64,000 nucleotides of DNA from Bacteroidales bacterium (GCA_017934545.1 JAGBJI010000006.1:45926-109925); one strand, 5' to 3'. Counted from the first letter of the stretch, positions 10,217 to 19,770 are shown. The notes: generated by a model from the sequence alone, not told the origin. A program made the numbers and translations.

Positions 10217-10345
10217 TAAAAAGTGTGATTTTATTAATATAAAAATCACACTTTTTTGATATAAAAATGTGACTTTTTATGGTCAAAAGTGTGATTTATA
10301 CAGTATAAAAATGTGATTTTTATATCAAAAAAATGTGAGTTTTTT
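10217..10345. repeat. 22-bp phased array J (TGTGA word)
   Basis: Five to six units with a TGTGA or TCACA core flanked by A and T runs. Successive units (for example from 10241 on) start 22 bp apart. It lies in the 383-bp gap between the divergently transcribed surface-protein gene and the OprP-like porin. No long inverted arms like those of copies A-H. No clear TTTG/TAnnTTTG promoter could be assigned for either neighbour; otherwise the gap holds only AT-rich sequence. Confidence 0.75.
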
Positions 10346-10446
10346 TATCTTCTTTTCTGAATTTATTTGCGGCAAAGCATATAATAAATATTTGTTTTCT
10401 GCGTTACAATGCTTGTAAATAAACAATAAAACACACAAAACACAAA

Positions 10447-11640
10447 ATGAAGAAAAGTATAATAATACTGGCGGCGTTGACATTAGGATGTTTTTACGCC
10501 AAATCGCAGACAACTGACGGTTTAAAGATAACGGGTTACATTCAGTCGCAGGCCGAATACGCAGGCAAGGACGCTTTGCAGGTGTGGACGGGCAGTTACG
10601 ACAGTGAAAAATATCACGGCAACGACCATTTTCTTACTTACGGAGTGAGAAGGGGCAGAATACGTTTTACATATTCTAAAAACAGTGCCAAGGCAGTGGT
10701 GGAAATCAACACCAGTGAAGCAGGCGTCAGCCCTATAAAAGCATACATGGGTTGGGATGCGTTGGATTGGTTGAGTTTTCAGGCAGGATTGATAAATTCT
10801 TTCTTCGGTGACGAACTTATGTACTTATCTCCGGTACAGGAAACTATGGACAGAACGGTTTTGACCCACCAATTGTTCCCGGGATTGCACGAAATAGGGT
10901 TGAAAGCCATACTTAAAGCACCGCAAAATTCTGATTTCAAGGGTTTGAAACTTGAACTTGCAGCCGTAAGCGGCAACGGTATAAGCAAAACTCCCGACGG
11001 TCACATCAACTTTGAGTCGCATTTGAAATACGACAAAGTCAACAGTGACAATACATTCAAATACGGCGTCGGCGTTTCGTATTACAACGGCAGGGTAAAC
11101 AATGCCGACACTAACTATTTTAAGTTTGAAAACGGCACATGGACACCCCATGCAGTTCAAGCCGACACCAAAAACAAAAGAGAGTATTTCGGCGTTGACG
11201 CACAGGTGACTTTCTATCCCTCAATAGGCAAGTCAAACATAAGAGGGGAGTATTTGTTCGGTACGCAACCCTCCGTGCAAAAATCTTTTACGGCTCCGAA
11301 AAACACACAATACAATTCCTCAAATCCTTTTGCCTACGAACGTAAGTTTTCGGGCGGATATCTTTACTACGTTCAGGATTTGTTCTCACCAAAATGGCAG
11401 AGTGTGTTGAAAGCAGCGTACTATGATTTCAACACAAAGGCCGACGGCAAGACGGCAGTCAATGCTTATGATTTGAAATATACCAACTTGGGTCTTGGAT
11501 TTATATACAACCCGACGGCCAATGTACGTTTGAGTGCGTTCTACGATTGGTATATCAACGAAGAAGCCGAGAATATACCCGGTTATGACAGACAAGTGCC
11601 TAACGATGTGTTGACCTTGCGTATGCAGGTAAGTTTTTAA
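10447..11640 (+). CDS. OprP/OprO-like outer-membrane porin
   Basis: A 397-aa protein with a signal peptide (residues 1-20, 'YAKSQ'), then 'ITGYIQSQAEY', followed by alternating amphipathic strands and a C-terminal Phe typical of outer-membrane barrels. The pattern 'RRGRIRFTYS...AVVEINTSEAG...KAYMGW...FQAGLINSFFGDEL' is typical of the phosphate-selective porin O/P superfamily in Bacteroidota. Substrate is not predictable from sequence; phosphate or another anion is only a family-based guess. Monocistronic as far as can be seen: fabG follows from its own promoter. Confidence 0.8.
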   Translation: MKKSIIILAALTLGCFYAKSQTTDGLKITGYIQSQAEYAGKDALQVWTGSYDSEKYHGNDHFLTYGVRRGRIRFTYSKNSAKAVVEINTSEAGVSPIKAYMGWDALDWLSFQAGLINSFFGDELMYLSPVQETMDRTVLTHQLFPGLHEIGLKAILKAPQNSDFKGLKLELAAVSGNGISKTPDGHINFESHLKYDKVNSDNTFKYGVGVSYYNGRVNNADTNYFKFENGTWTPHAVQADTKNKREYFGVDAQVTFYPSIGKSNIRGEYLFGTQPSVQKSFTAPKNTQYNSSNPFAYERKFSGGYLYYVQDLFSPKWQSVLKAAYYDFNTKADGKTAVNAYDLKYTNLGLGFIYNPTANVRLSAFYDWYINEEAENIPGYDRQVPNDVLTLRMQVSF

Positions 11641-11661
11641 CGGCAGAATTTGCGGAATTTA

Positions 11662-11693
11662 TTTGTTCAAAACAAATAAAATATGTAATTTTG
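11662..11693 (+). promoter_or_regulatory. Bacteroidota promoter of fabG
   Basis: TTTG at 11662-11665, 20-bp spacer, TAATTTTG at 11686-11693; this matches the Bacteroidota sigma-ABfr consensus TTTG / TAnnTTTG and predicts a start near 11700, giving a leader of about 50 nt before the fabG ATG. Confidence 0.75.
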
Positions 11694-11749
11694 CAGCGTT
11701 GAACGACAGACAAAAACAATAGTTATAAACAATAAAAACAAACAGTATT

Positions 11750-12487
11750 ATGAGATTACAAGGTAAGACTGCCGTTATCACGGGCGGTACATCGGGAATA
11801 GGTAAAGCTACGGCTTTGCGTTTTGCTAAAGAAGGAGCAAATGTTATAGTTTGGGCAAGAAACAAAGAAAAGGGCGAGGCATTCATAGCAGACGCCAAAG
11901 CACAGGGGTTGAACATGACATTCATGCCTGTTGACGTAAGCAATTTCTCTGATGTTGAAGCCGCAGCGGCAAAAGTTAAAGACATGGGCGGTTGCGATGT
12001 GTTGATAAACAACGCAGGTATAACCAACGATTCCACACTTAAAAAGATGACGCCTGAGATTTGGCAGAGCGTTATAGACATCAACCTGACGGGAACATTC
12101 AATTGCGTTAAATGTCTTTCACCTATGATGTTGGAAAAAGGCTGGGGAAGAATAGTAAACGTGTCTTCGGTAGTCGGATTGTACGGAAACTTCGGACAGA
12201 CCAACTATGTGGCTACAAAAGCAGGTATTATAGGAATGACAAAGACACTAGGCCGTGAATTAGGACGCAAAGGTGTTACGGTCAATGCAGTTGCTCCGGG
12301 ATTTATTGCTACTGACATGGTTGCCAAAATGCCTAAAGAGGTTTTGGACTGTATGATTGCCAAAGTTCCTGTGGGACGTTTGGGAACACCTGAAGACATT
12401 GCAGCGATGTTCGTCTTCTTGGCAAGCGACGAAAGTGCATATGTAAACGGTGCAACATTCTCCGTAGACGGCGGAATGACCGTTTAA
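11750..12487 (+). CDS. fabG: 3-oxoacyl-[acyl-carrier-protein] reductase FabG
   Basis: A 245-aa short-chain dehydrogenase that reduces 3-oxoacyl-ACP with NADPH in type II fatty acid elongation. Visible: TGGTSGIG cofactor loop (11-18), NNAG (87-90), Asn112, Ser140, Tyr153 and Lys157 of the catalytic tetrad, and the C-terminal 'VNGATFSVDGGMTV' typical of FabG. Length matches the family. It sits next to, but on the opposite strand from, the yceD-rpmF-plsX-fabH cluster, which supports the lipid-synthesis role. A strong terminator follows. Confidence 0.92.
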   Translation: MRLQGKTAVITGGTSGIGKATALRFAKEGANVIVWARNKEKGEAFIADAKAQGLNMTFMPVDVSNFSDVEAAAAKVKDMGGCDVLINNAGITNDSTLKKMTPEIWQSVIDINLTGTFNCVKCLSPMMLEKGWGRIVNVSSVVGLYGNFGQTNYVATKAGIIGMTKTLGRELGRKGVTVNAVAPGFIATDMVAKMPKEVLDCMIAKVPVGRLGTPEDIAAMFVFLASDESAYVNGATFSVDGGMTV

Positions 12488-12510
12488 CTTTAAGTACAAT
12501 ATATTTTAAA

Positions 12511-12550
12511 CAATACAGGAGCGGAATTGTCCGCTCCTGTATTGCTTTTT
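12511..12550 (+). terminator. Rho-independent terminator after fabG
   Basis: A 13-bp perfect stem (AATACAGGAGCGG with its complement) around a 6-nt loop, followed by GCTTTTT. It lies between converging fabG and the MBL hydrolase gene and may serve both. Confidence 0.85.
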
Positions 12551-12597
12551 AATTACGGTATATTGCGTCTTATGTTTACTGAAAATAAGTTTTGAAG

Positions 12598-13416
12598 TTA
12601 TTGTGCGTGGATTTGCAGCCCGTCATATGCCAAAAAAACATTGGCGGGAAGGCGTTTTTGAAATGTTTCGTAAGGTCCCATCAGATGCGACATATGGGTT
12701 AAGTAAGCCACATCGGGTTTTATTTCCTCTATCAAGTCCAATGCCTGCTGCAGAGTGAAGTGTGAAAAATGTTCTTCTTCTCTTAAAGCGTTAACGACCA
12801 ACGTTTTTACGCCGTTAAGTTTTTGTTTTTCTTTTTCGGAAATAGTTTTGGCGTCGGTAATATATGCAAAGTTGCCGATACGGTATGCAAGTACGGGCAG
12901 TTTGGCGTGCATTACTTCAATAGGTACTATATCTATTCCGCCCACGGTGAAATATTTGTCATTGTTTACGTCCAAAAAGTGCAGTTCAAACTCGGGTACA
13001 CCCGGATACATTGGGTGAAAAGCGTAATACATCATCTTTTCCACGCCTTGCAATGCCTTTTTGTTGCCGTAAAGCGGCATTGCCTTTTGCTGCAAATAGT
13101 TGTAAGCCCTCACATCGTCCAATCCTGCGGTGTGGTCCCTGTGTTCGTGGGTGATTAATATTGCATCCAAATGCTGCACGTCAGCCCTTAACATCTGATA
13201 ACGGAAATCCGGCCCCGCATCAATTGCTATTTGCAGCGGACGCAAAGCCGTTTTGTTTACAATATTTTCAAAAGTTATCAAACACGAAGTACGCAGGCGT
13301 TTGTCCCTTTTGTCGTTTGACGAGCATACTTCGCATTTGCACCCCGGTATAGGTACGCCCAAAGATGTTCCGGTGCCTAAAAAAGTGACTTTAAACGTTG
13401 ATTGGGGAGTATTCAT
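12598..13416 (-). CDS. MBL-fold metallo-hydrolase (PhnP-like phosphodiesterase family)
   Basis: A 272-aa cytoplasmic metallo-beta-lactamase-fold hydrolase. It begins 'FKVTFLGTGTSLGVP' and has the Zn-binding motif HEHRDH (90-95), 'IDAGPDFR' before it, and later 'EVMHAKLPVLAYRI', 'ITDAK' and 'LTHMSH' supplying further ligands. The early Cys pair (C-x-C-x-x-C near 26-31) is common in the PhnP-like subgroup. The frame is open upstream to a TTG at 13461, but the ATG at 13416 fits the family start. It is the last gene after fabH and may be co-transcribed with it. Substrate unknown; a cyclic phosphodiester is the family-based guess. Confidence 0.85.
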   Translation of the reverse strand: MNTPQSTFKVTFLGTGTSLGVPIPGCKCEVCSSNDKRDKRLRTSCLITFENIVNKTALRPLQIAIDAGPDFRYQMLRADVQHLDAILITHEHRDHTAGLDDVRAYNYLQQKAMPLYGNKKALQGVEKMMYYAFHPMYPGVPEFELHFLDVNNDKYFTVGGIDIVPIEVMHAKLPVLAYRIGNFAYITDAKTISEKEKQKLNGVKTLVVNALREEEHFSHFTLQQALDLIEEIKPDVAYLTHMSHLMGPYETFQKRLPANVFLAYDGLQIHAQ

Positions 13417-13474
13417 TGTTAAACTGTTGTTTTGAACAATACATATACTCTTGTTAAACAATCAACCTGTTTTC

Positions 13475-14464
13475 TTACAATGCCCACTTAACCAACACGG
13501 CTCCCCAAGTAAAGCCCGCACCGAAAGAAGTAAGTATCAGATTGTCCCCTTTGGTGAATTTATCTTGGTTTTCGTACATAAGCATAGGGATAGTTGCACT
13601 TGTCGTGTTGCCGTATTTCTCTATGTTAACCAGAACTTGTTCGTCTTTTAACTCCAAACGTTCTCCCGTAGCCTTAATTATACGCAGGTTAGCCTGATGC
13701 GGAAGCAGGAAGTTGATGTCCGATTTTTGCATTCCGTTCTTTTGCAACAACTCTTCGGTCACATCAGCCATTTTAGTTACCGCCCATTTGAATACGGCTT
13801 GCCCTTCTTGGTAGATGAAGTGCTGTTTGTTCATCACGGTTTCTACAGATGCAGGGTGCAAACTTCCTCCTGCCACCTGATGAAGATGTTTTACTCCCAC
13901 TCCGTCCGAATGTAACACTTGGTCAATCACACCGTAAGGCGAATTTTCGCTGGCTTCCAACAGTACGGCAGCCGCTCCGTCCCCGAAAATAGGGCATGTA
14001 GTGCGGTCTTCGTAGTTTACAATTGATGTCATCTTCTCTGCACCGATGACCAAGACTTTTTTGCAAAAACCGCTTTCTATATATTTTGTTCCCGTAGTCA
14101 GACCGTAGATAAACCCGGAGCAACCTGCGTTGACGTCAAAGCCGAATCCGTTCTTTATACCGCACTTGTCGGCGATTATGTTTGCCGTTGCAGGAAACTG
14201 CATGTCGGGTGTGACGGTGCAGCAAATGATTAAATCAATCTCCGACGGGGAAATATTTTTTTTCTGTAATATTTTGTTAACGACAATCTCCGCCATATCC
14301 GACGGACCTTTCTCTCCTTTAAGAATATGTCTGGTTTTAATACCGATACGGCTCATAATCCATTCGTCCGTAGTATCAACCATTTTGCTTAACATCTCGT
14401 TGGTGATTACGTCCTGCGGGACATAACCCTCAACAGCCGTTATTATAGCTCTTGTTTTTGCCAT
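13475..14464 (-). CDS. fabH: 3-oxoacyl-ACP synthase III FabH
   Basis: A 329-aa ketoacyl synthase III that condenses an acyl-CoA starter with malonyl-ACP to begin fatty acid synthesis. The catalytic triad is visible: Cys115 in 'VNAGCSG', His256 in 'LLPHQANLR', Asn286 in 'YGNTTSA'. Full length for the family. It starts 17 bp after plsX in the conserved yceD-rpmF-plsX-fabH order. Confidence 0.95.
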   Translation of the reverse strand: MAKTRAIITAVEGYVPQDVITNEMLSKMVDTTDEWIMSRIGIKTRHILKGEKGPSDMAEIVVNKILQKKNISPSEIDLIICCTVTPDMQFPATANIIADKCGIKNGFGFDVNAGCSGFIYGLTTGTKYIESGFCKKVLVIGAEKMTSIVNYEDRTTCPIFGDGAAAVLLEASENSPYGVIDQVLHSDGVGVKHLHQVAGGSLHPASVETVMNKQHFIYQEGQAVFKWAVTKMADVTEELLQKNGMQKSDINFLLPHQANLRIIKATGERLELKDEQVLVNIEKYGNTTSATIPMLMYENQDKFTKGDNLILTSFGAGFTWGAVLVKWAL

Positions 14465-14481
14465 TTTGTATTTTCAAAAAT

Positions 14482-15426
14482 TTACTTGTTCGCTTTGAAA
14501 CTCTCGCCCAAGCGTGAGATAATGCCGGATTGGTAAATGTTTTTTGATTGCAACACCATTGATTTAACGGCTTTTTGGTTTGAAACGCCGTGTCCGATTA
14601 TCACAACCTTGTTCGCTCCCAGCAAAGGCAGCCCTCCGTATATCTCGTAGTTAAATCTTTTTATGAAATCATCAACAAAACCTCTCTTAATAATGCTTTT
14701 GGCAAACGCTTCTATGTTTTTCATTATAAGGTTGCCCACAAAACCGTCGCAGACAATGACATCGGCATTGTCTTTAAAGATTTCGCACGGTTCGGCGTTG
14801 CCTACAAAGTTGTAAGAAGCGTCTTTCATAAGTTGGTATGCGGCTTTGCACTGAAGGTTTCCTTTTCCTTCTTCTTCGCCTATATTCAACAAAGCGACAC
14901 GCGGTGATTTTATGTTCAGCGTACTCTCTGCATACAGACTTCCTAACAGACCGAACTGATACAAAGTGTCGGGTTTGGTGTCAGTGTCCACGCCTACATC
15001 CAACAAAACGGTAACGCCTTCTTTTTCTTTTGGGATTAAAGCGGCAAGACAAGGCCTTAAAACGCCTTGTGCAAGCCCTACGCTGTACATGGTTCCCACA
15101 AGCATTGCACCCGAATTGCCCGCCGAAGCAAACGTATCTATTTTTCCGTTTTTCAAAAAGTTGAAACCCACCGCCAAAGACGAATCAGGTTTTACTTTGA
15201 ATGCCTTTATAGGCGAATCGTGCATGTCTATGACATCGCTGCAATCCACTATGGTGAGCGAAGAAGGGTCACAATTTTCCTGCAAAGCGATACGTTCAAT
15301 ATCGCTTTTGCGTCCGAAAAGGACTAATTCATCGTCTGAAGAAAGGTCCTGCAGTGCTGAAATTGCACCTTTAACAATAGCATCGGGAGCAAAGTCGCCC
15401 CCCATAACATCCAAACCTATTCTCAT
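14482..15426 (-). CDS. plsX: Phosphate acyltransferase PlsX
   Basis: A 314-aa enzyme making acyl-phosphate from acyl-ACP for phospholipid synthesis. Typical features: 'IGLDVMGGDFAP' start, 'SAGNSGAML' (near 102-110), 'LNIGEEEGKG' and 'VVCDGFVGNL'-like segments. It lies 15 bp downstream of rpmF and 17 bp upstream of fabH, the classic arrangement linking ribosome and membrane synthesis. Confidence 0.95.
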   Translation of the reverse strand: MRIGLDVMGGDFAPDAIVKGAISALQDLSSDDELVLFGRKSDIERIALQENCDPSSLTIVDCSDVIDMHDSPIKAFKVKPDSSLAVGFNFLKNGKIDTFASAGNSGAMLVGTMYSVGLAQGVLRPCLAALIPKEKEGVTVLLDVGVDTDTKPDTLYQFGLLGSLYAESTLNIKSPRVALLNIGEEEGKGNLQCKAAYQLMKDASYNFVGNAEPCEIFKDNADVIVCDGFVGNLIMKNIEAFAKSIIKRGFVDDFIKRFNYEIYGGLPLLGANKVVIIGHGVSNQKAVKSMVLQSKNIYQSGIISRLGESFKANK

Positions 15427-15441
15427 ACTTGTAAGAATAGA

Positions 15442-15627
15442 TTACTTGTCGTCTTTCTTTTCTATTGCTAATTTACCTCTGTAATATCCGCATTCAGGGC
15501 AAACTCTGTGTGATTGGTGAACTGCACCGCAATTGGGACAATTTGCTAACTGTACGCTTTCTACATGATCGTGTGATCTTCTTTTTGCTGTTCTCGTCTG
15601 TGAGAATCTGTGTTTTGGATTTGGCAT
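15442..15627 (-). CDS. rpmF: 50S ribosomal protein bL32
   Basis: A 61-aa protein starting 'MPNPKHRFSQTRTAKRRSHD', with the zinc-binding pairs C-P-N-C (30-33) and C-P-E-C (43-46). This is the Cys4 zinc form of bL32, so no zinc-free form is implied here. Second gene of the yceD-rpmF-plsX-fabH operon. Confidence 0.95.
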   Translation of the reverse strand: MPNPKHRFSQTRTAKRRSHDHVESVQLANCPNCGAVHQSHRVCPECGYYRGKLAIEKKDDK

Positions 15628-15693
15628 TTTATTTAAATTTTTTAGTTATTTGTTTTATCTTTATTTTGTTCTTTCTTAAAGAATTGTTTTTAC

Positions 15694-16224
15694 TCAAAGC
15701 AATTCTTTAAGTTTATCCCATCTGGGGTCTGTTTCTTTGTTTTCGGTTTTGTTCACTGCATCGAGTTTTTCCAACATGCCTTTGTCACAATCTTCGGCGT
15801 GAAGGTGAACCGGTGCAATGGGTATAAGCGTTACCAATTCTTCGTATATATAGTGCGATAAGTCCATCTTGGTTTCGTTTTCGTCCAAAAGCCATTGGTC
15901 AACGTCAATTTCCAGGATACCGTCGGTTGAAGATTTTTTGTCAACGTCGTCAATTTTGACATACAGTGCCGTTTGCTTGTCAACGGGTATTGAAAGTGTA
16001 TTCAGACAACGGCTGCACACAACTTTCAGTTCGCCTTTGAACACAAATCCCAACTCAATCAATTTGTCGTTTTTCACCACTTTGATTGATATGTCCGCCG
16101 CAGCGTCAGATATATCGGGGTATTGAAAATTGTCAAACAAGGCTTTGTCTGCTTTCATCTCAAAAGCATTGCTTCCTTCAGACAATTTATTGACCTCTAT
16201 TATATAATCGTTTGCGTCAAACAT
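15694..16224 (-). CDS. yceD: YceD/DUF177 family protein (23S rRNA accumulation protein)
   Basis: A 176-aa protein with the DUF177 pattern: 'VVCSRCLNTLSIPV' in the middle, a strongly acidic central part, and 'DPRWDKLKELL' at the C-terminus. Members are encoded directly upstream of rpmF and in E. coli and plants affect 23S rRNA levels. It is the first gene of the cluster. A promoter-like TATCTTTG lies at 16248-16255, about 24 bp upstream. Confidence 0.88.
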   Translation of the reverse strand: MFDANDYIIEVNKLSEGSNAFEMKADKALFDNFQYPDISDAAADISIKVVKNDKLIELGFVFKGELKVVCSRCLNTLSIPVDKQTALYVKIDDVDKKSSTDGILEIDVDQWLLDENETKMDLSHYIYEELVTLIPIAPVHLHAEDCDKGMLEKLDAVNKTENKETDPRWDKLKELL

Positions 16225-16247
16225 ACAGTCCCAAGAATTTGAAGTTG

Positions 16248-16255
16248 CAAAGATA
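16248..16255 (-). promoter_or_regulatory. -7 promoter element of the yceD-rpmF-plsX-fabH operon
   Basis: TATCTTTG on the minus strand matches TAnnTTTG; a CTTG 18 bp upstream could serve as a weak -33 element. Confidence 0.55.
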
Positions 16256-16444
16256 CATCTTTTTTTTAATATAGCAAGAATAATGTGCGAAAAAAAGACA
16301 ATCTCCGGCGGTTAACAATTGTTATGCAGGTATTTAACCGAAAGGGTAGGGCGTTAAACAAAACCTATTTTGATAAGTTGTCATAATTTATAATTGACTA
16401 TAAAAAATAAAATTCACTGTATAAAAATTTCTTTTCAGAAAATG

Positions 16445-16536
16445 AAATAAAAAAACATATGTATTTTTTCAAAAAAACATATGAATTTTAATCAAAAAAC
16501 ATATGTTTTTCGTTTCAAAAACATATGTTTTTTTAA
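16445..16536. repeat. 22-bp phased array K (CATATG word)
   Basis: Four copies of CATATG, each embedded between A-runs and T-runs, spaced exactly 22 bp from one to the next. It lies in the 488-bp gap between the divergent yceD operon and the DPP IV gene. The same word and spacing recur 35 kb away in array N. The rest of this gap holds only the two promoters and unremarkable AT-rich sequence. Confidence 0.85.
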
Positions 16537-16666
16537 TTTGGTTCCGCAAAACAGTACGTCAAAAGCGTTGTTGGCATTGCAATGCGGGGAGTTTTTATCC
16601 GATAGGTTGTTGAACGTGCAATATCAAATAAATGTTTTACTGTAATATGAAGTTGATATTTTTTTG

Positions 16667-16674
16667 TATTTTTG
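16667..16674 (+). promoter_or_regulatory. -7 promoter element of the DPP IV gene
   Basis: TATTTTTG matches TAnnTTTG and lies 38 bp upstream of the chosen ATG. No good TTTG was found at the expected -33 spacing. Confidence 0.45.
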
Positions 16675-16712
16675 CAAAACATAAAACGTATAATCAATAT
16701 TTATTACATATA

Positions 16713-18770
16713 ATGAGAACTGAAAGAAAACAAACGGGCAAAGCACGTATCAAAACCTTGTTTTTGGTGGCAATAGCTGCGGCAGGTATCAACACGGCAG
16801 CGGCACAAAACACTGCAAACCAAGATAATAAATTGGATATAGAGCATTTGATGGACGGTACGTACAGATTGAAAATCAATGTATACCAACCTGAATTCAT
16901 TGACAACGATTCCTATTCGTACTACGACAACAAGTGGCAACAGCATATTGTTGACAAAAAAGGCAACGATAAGATTGCAGAACCCAAAGAAGAGGAAACC
17001 ATAGAGGGGGCAAGATTTTCAGAAATGTCAAACGGCAACAGGGCTTATATAAAGGATAACAATCTTTTCGTTAAAAAGGCAAACAACGAAAAACAGATAA
17101 CCTTTGACGGCGACAGCCTTGACATAATTATCGGTCAGAGTGTACACAGAAACGAGTTTGGAATAGACAAGGGTTTGTTCTTTTCGCCTGACGGAAGATT
17201 TTTGGCGTATTACCGTATGGACCAATCCATGGTCGGCAGTTATCCGTTGGTAAACACTATGACAAGGGAGGCAACGCACACTCCTATAAAGTATCCTATG
17301 GCAGGTATGCGTTCGCACGAAGTGGAAGTTTGGGTATACGATTTTGACCAAGACACTAAAGTTTGCCTTAAAACCCGCAAAGATAACAGCGTGGAGCAAA
17401 GGGAAAATTATCTGACCAATGTTTGTTTCTCTCCTGACGGGCAGACGGTATATATTCAGAAACTTAACCGTAAGCAAAACCATATGTGGTTGGAGGCGTA
17501 CTCATCGCAGACGGGTATGTTGAAAAGAGTTTTGTTTGAAGAGGTAAGCAACAAGTATGTAGAACCCGAACATCCGATAGCATTCATACCTAATGATGAA
17601 GGAAAGTTTTTGTATTTCTCCGAAAAAGACGGTTGGCAACACCTATATATATACGATACTTTGGGAAGAGAGATAAAACAGTTGACCAAGGGCAATTGGA
17701 TGGTTAACGATATAGCGGGTTTCAACGACAAGGGTACGGTTTGCTATATTTATGCAACCAAAGACTCACCGTTGGAAAGGAATTTTTATGCAGTGAATAT
17801 TAAAGACGGAAACATAACACGTATAACCCTTGACCACGGAACGCATACCGTTGCTTTCAATCCTAAAGGTACGCGTTTTATAGACTCATATTCTTCAACC
17901 GATGTGGCATACCGCACGGTTATAAGGGACGGAAAAGGAAAAATAATTAAGGAGTTGGATAATGTAAAAGACCCGTTTGACGCTTTAAGCAACAAACCCG
18001 TTATCACCGTTGACTCGCTTATTGCTTCGGACGGTACGGTTCTTTACACCCGAATGATAAAACCCAAAGATTTTAATCCTAACAAAAAATATCCTGTCAT
18101 CGTTTACGTATACGGCGGTCCGCATGCACAGTTGATAACTGACTATTGGACGGCGGGAGCAGGCAACTTTTTGCCGTTTTTAGCTACACAGGGATACATT
18201 GTTTGGACAATGGATTCACGCGGAAGTGCCAACCGCGGCTATGAATTTGAGAGTGCGATATGGCACAACTGCGGAACGCAGGAAATAGACGACCAAATGG
18301 CAGGGGTGAACTACTTAAAATCGTTGCCTTATGTAGATGCAAACAGAATAGGTGTTGACGGATGGTCGTACGGCGGCTTTATGACCTTGGGGCTTACGCT
18401 TCGCAACCCCGGAGTGTTCAAAGTAGCAACGGCAGGCGGCCCTGTGATAGATTGGAAATGGTATGAGGTGATGTACGGCGAGCGTTACATGGGAACACCT
18501 GACGATAACCCTGAAGGATATGAGCATTCGTCACTGTTGAACTATATAGACAACATCACCGACAGTACACGTATACTTGTAATGCAAGGCTATCAGGACA
18601 ATACAGTGCTGCCGCAGCATTCCTTGGAGTTTATCCGTCTTTGCGTAGAGAAGAAAAAACCTGTTGATTACTTTATGTATACCAACCATGAGCATAACGT
18701 AAGAGGCAAAGACCGCGTAGAACTTTACAAAAAGATTTTCCGCTATTACGAAGACTTTTTAAAGAAATAA
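16713..18770 (+). CDS. S9B family dipeptidyl/prolyl tripeptidyl peptidase
   Basis: A 685-aa exported serine peptidase. The frame is open further upstream, but the ATG at 16713 gives a twin-basic signal peptide ('MRTERKQTGKARIK', hydrophobic run, 'TAAAQ') and lies downstream of the promoter. The N-terminal part is the DPP IV beta-propeller; the C-terminal alpha/beta-hydrolase has Ser552 in GWSYGG, Asp629 in 'GYQDNTVLP' and His661 in 'HEHNV'. It removes di- or tripeptides, usually after proline, from peptides in the periplasm or at the surface. A methyltransferase gene starts only 7 bp after the stop. Confidence 0.92.
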   Translation: MRTERKQTGKARIKTLFLVAIAAAGINTAAAQNTANQDNKLDIEHLMDGTYRLKINVYQPEFIDNDSYSYYDNKWQQHIVDKKGNDKIAEPKEEETIEGARFSEMSNGNRAYIKDNNLFVKKANNEKQITFDGDSLDIIIGQSVHRNEFGIDKGLFFSPDGRFLAYYRMDQSMVGSYPLVNTMTREATHTPIKYPMAGMRSHEVEVWVYDFDQDTKVCLKTRKDNSVEQRENYLTNVCFSPDGQTVYIQKLNRKQNHMWLEAYSSQTGMLKRVLFEEVSNKYVEPEHPIAFIPNDEGKFLYFSEKDGWQHLYIYDTLGREIKQLTKGNWMVNDIAGFNDKGTVCYIYATKDSPLERNFYAVNIKDGNITRITLDHGTHTVAFNPKGTRFIDSYSSTDVAYRTVIRDGKGKIIKELDNVKDPFDALSNKPVITVDSLIASDGTVLYTRMIKPKDFNPNKKYPVIVYVYGGPHAQLITDYWTAGAGNFLPFLATQGYIVWTMDSRGSANRGYEFESAIWHNCGTQEIDDQMAGVNYLKSLPYVDANRIGVDGWSYGGFMTLGLTLRNPGVFKVATAGGPVIDWKWYEVMYGERYMGTPDDNPEGYEHSSLLNYIDNITDSTRILVMQGYQDNTVLPQHSLEFIRLCVEKKKPVDYFMYTNHEHNVRGKDRVELYKKIFRYYEDFLKK

Positions 18771-18777
18771 CGAAAAC

Positions 18778-19755
18778 ATGCCGGGCAATCAGACATTAGC
18801 AATTGCGGATAATATTCAGAGAGAATCTTTCAATAGGTTTTATTTTGTAAACGGCAAACCTATGAAAGAAAATAAGGATAATGCCTTAGACCAATTTTTT
18901 ACGGACAGAAAAGTTGCGGAAAAACTTGTTAAAACGGCAAAATCCGTCATTTCCTCTTATGAAAAGAGTATAGATGATTTTGTGTGGATAGAACCGAGTG
19001 CTGGGGACGGAGTTTTTTACGATTTATTTCCTAAAGATAAAAGAATAGGTATTGACATATTGCCGTTAAGAAACGAATTTATCAAGTCTGATTACCTGCA
19101 ATACCGTCTTCCCGATGGGAAACTGATAGTCATGGGTAACCCTCCGTTCGGACACAGAGGCGTTACGGCATTGGAATTTATAAACCATTCCGATAAGGCG
19201 GAGTATGTTTGTTTTATTCTTCCTATGTTTTTTGAAAGTCAAGGCAAAGGTTCAATAAAGTACAGGGTAAAAGGATTCAATCTTATACACAGTGAGATGT
19301 TGCAGGGCAATGTTTTCTATTCATACACTGCTAAACGTTTCACCAATATAAAGTGTGTTTTTCAAATTTGGAGCAAAAACCATAAACTTGAAAATACGGA
19401 ATACAGTTGGTATAACAACAATAGCAAAGAACCGTTCAGCGATGTAGTTAAAGTAGTTACCGTTTCACTTGCAAAGAAAAGGGAATGCGGCAAAGAATGG
19501 ATATTTAACAAAAAAGCGGATTTCTATATTTCCTCTACGTTTTACGGAGATATTTCCGTCGTTGATTCTTTTGATAAAGTAAAATATAAATCGGGTATTG
19601 CCATTATACTGCAAACCGATGACGAAAATATAAGACGTAAAATCGGAGATATACTTATAAATGCCAAATGGAAAGATTACGCAACTTCGGCGACGAATTC
19701 GTGCTATCATTTAGGCAAATCAAACATTTTCAGATTACTGAAAGATAATTTATAG
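18778..19755 (+). CDS. Gamma-class N6-adenine DNA methyltransferase (probable type II R-M modification subunit)
   Basis: A 325-aa protein. Motif X-like 'LDQFFTDRKVAEKLV' (37-51) precedes the AdoMet motif I 'EPSAGDG' (72-78), and the catalytic motif IV is 'GNPPF' (120-124), the order of the gamma class. The NPPF tetrapeptide points to amino-adenine methylation. It starts 7 bp after the peptidase stop; an alternative start is Met29 (18862). It is followed at 15 bp by a PD-(D/E)xK nuclease-like gene, which makes a type II restriction-modification pair the most economical reading. The recognition site cannot be read from sequence. Confidence 0.8.
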   Translation: MPGNQTLAIADNIQRESFNRFYFVNGKPMKENKDNALDQFFTDRKVAEKLVKTAKSVISSYEKSIDDFVWIEPSAGDGVFYDLFPKDKRIGIDILPLRNEFIKSDYLQYRLPDGKLIVMGNPPFGHRGVTALEFINHSDKAEYVCFILPMFFESQGKGSIKYRVKGFNLIHSEMLQGNVFYSYTAKRFTNIKCVFQIWSKNHKLENTEYSWYNNNSKEPFSDVVKVVTVSLAKKRECGKEWIFNKKADFYISSTFYGDISVVDSFDKVKYKSGIAIILQTDDENIRRKIGDILINAKWKDYATSATNSCYHLGKSNIFRLLKDNL

Positions 19756-19770
19756 ACAGATTTTGTTATT

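Noticed and set aside
16445-16536. CRISPR-like array
   Set aside because: Units are 22 bp apart with no unique 25-40-bp spacers and no cas genes; the repeats are short A/T-flanked words.
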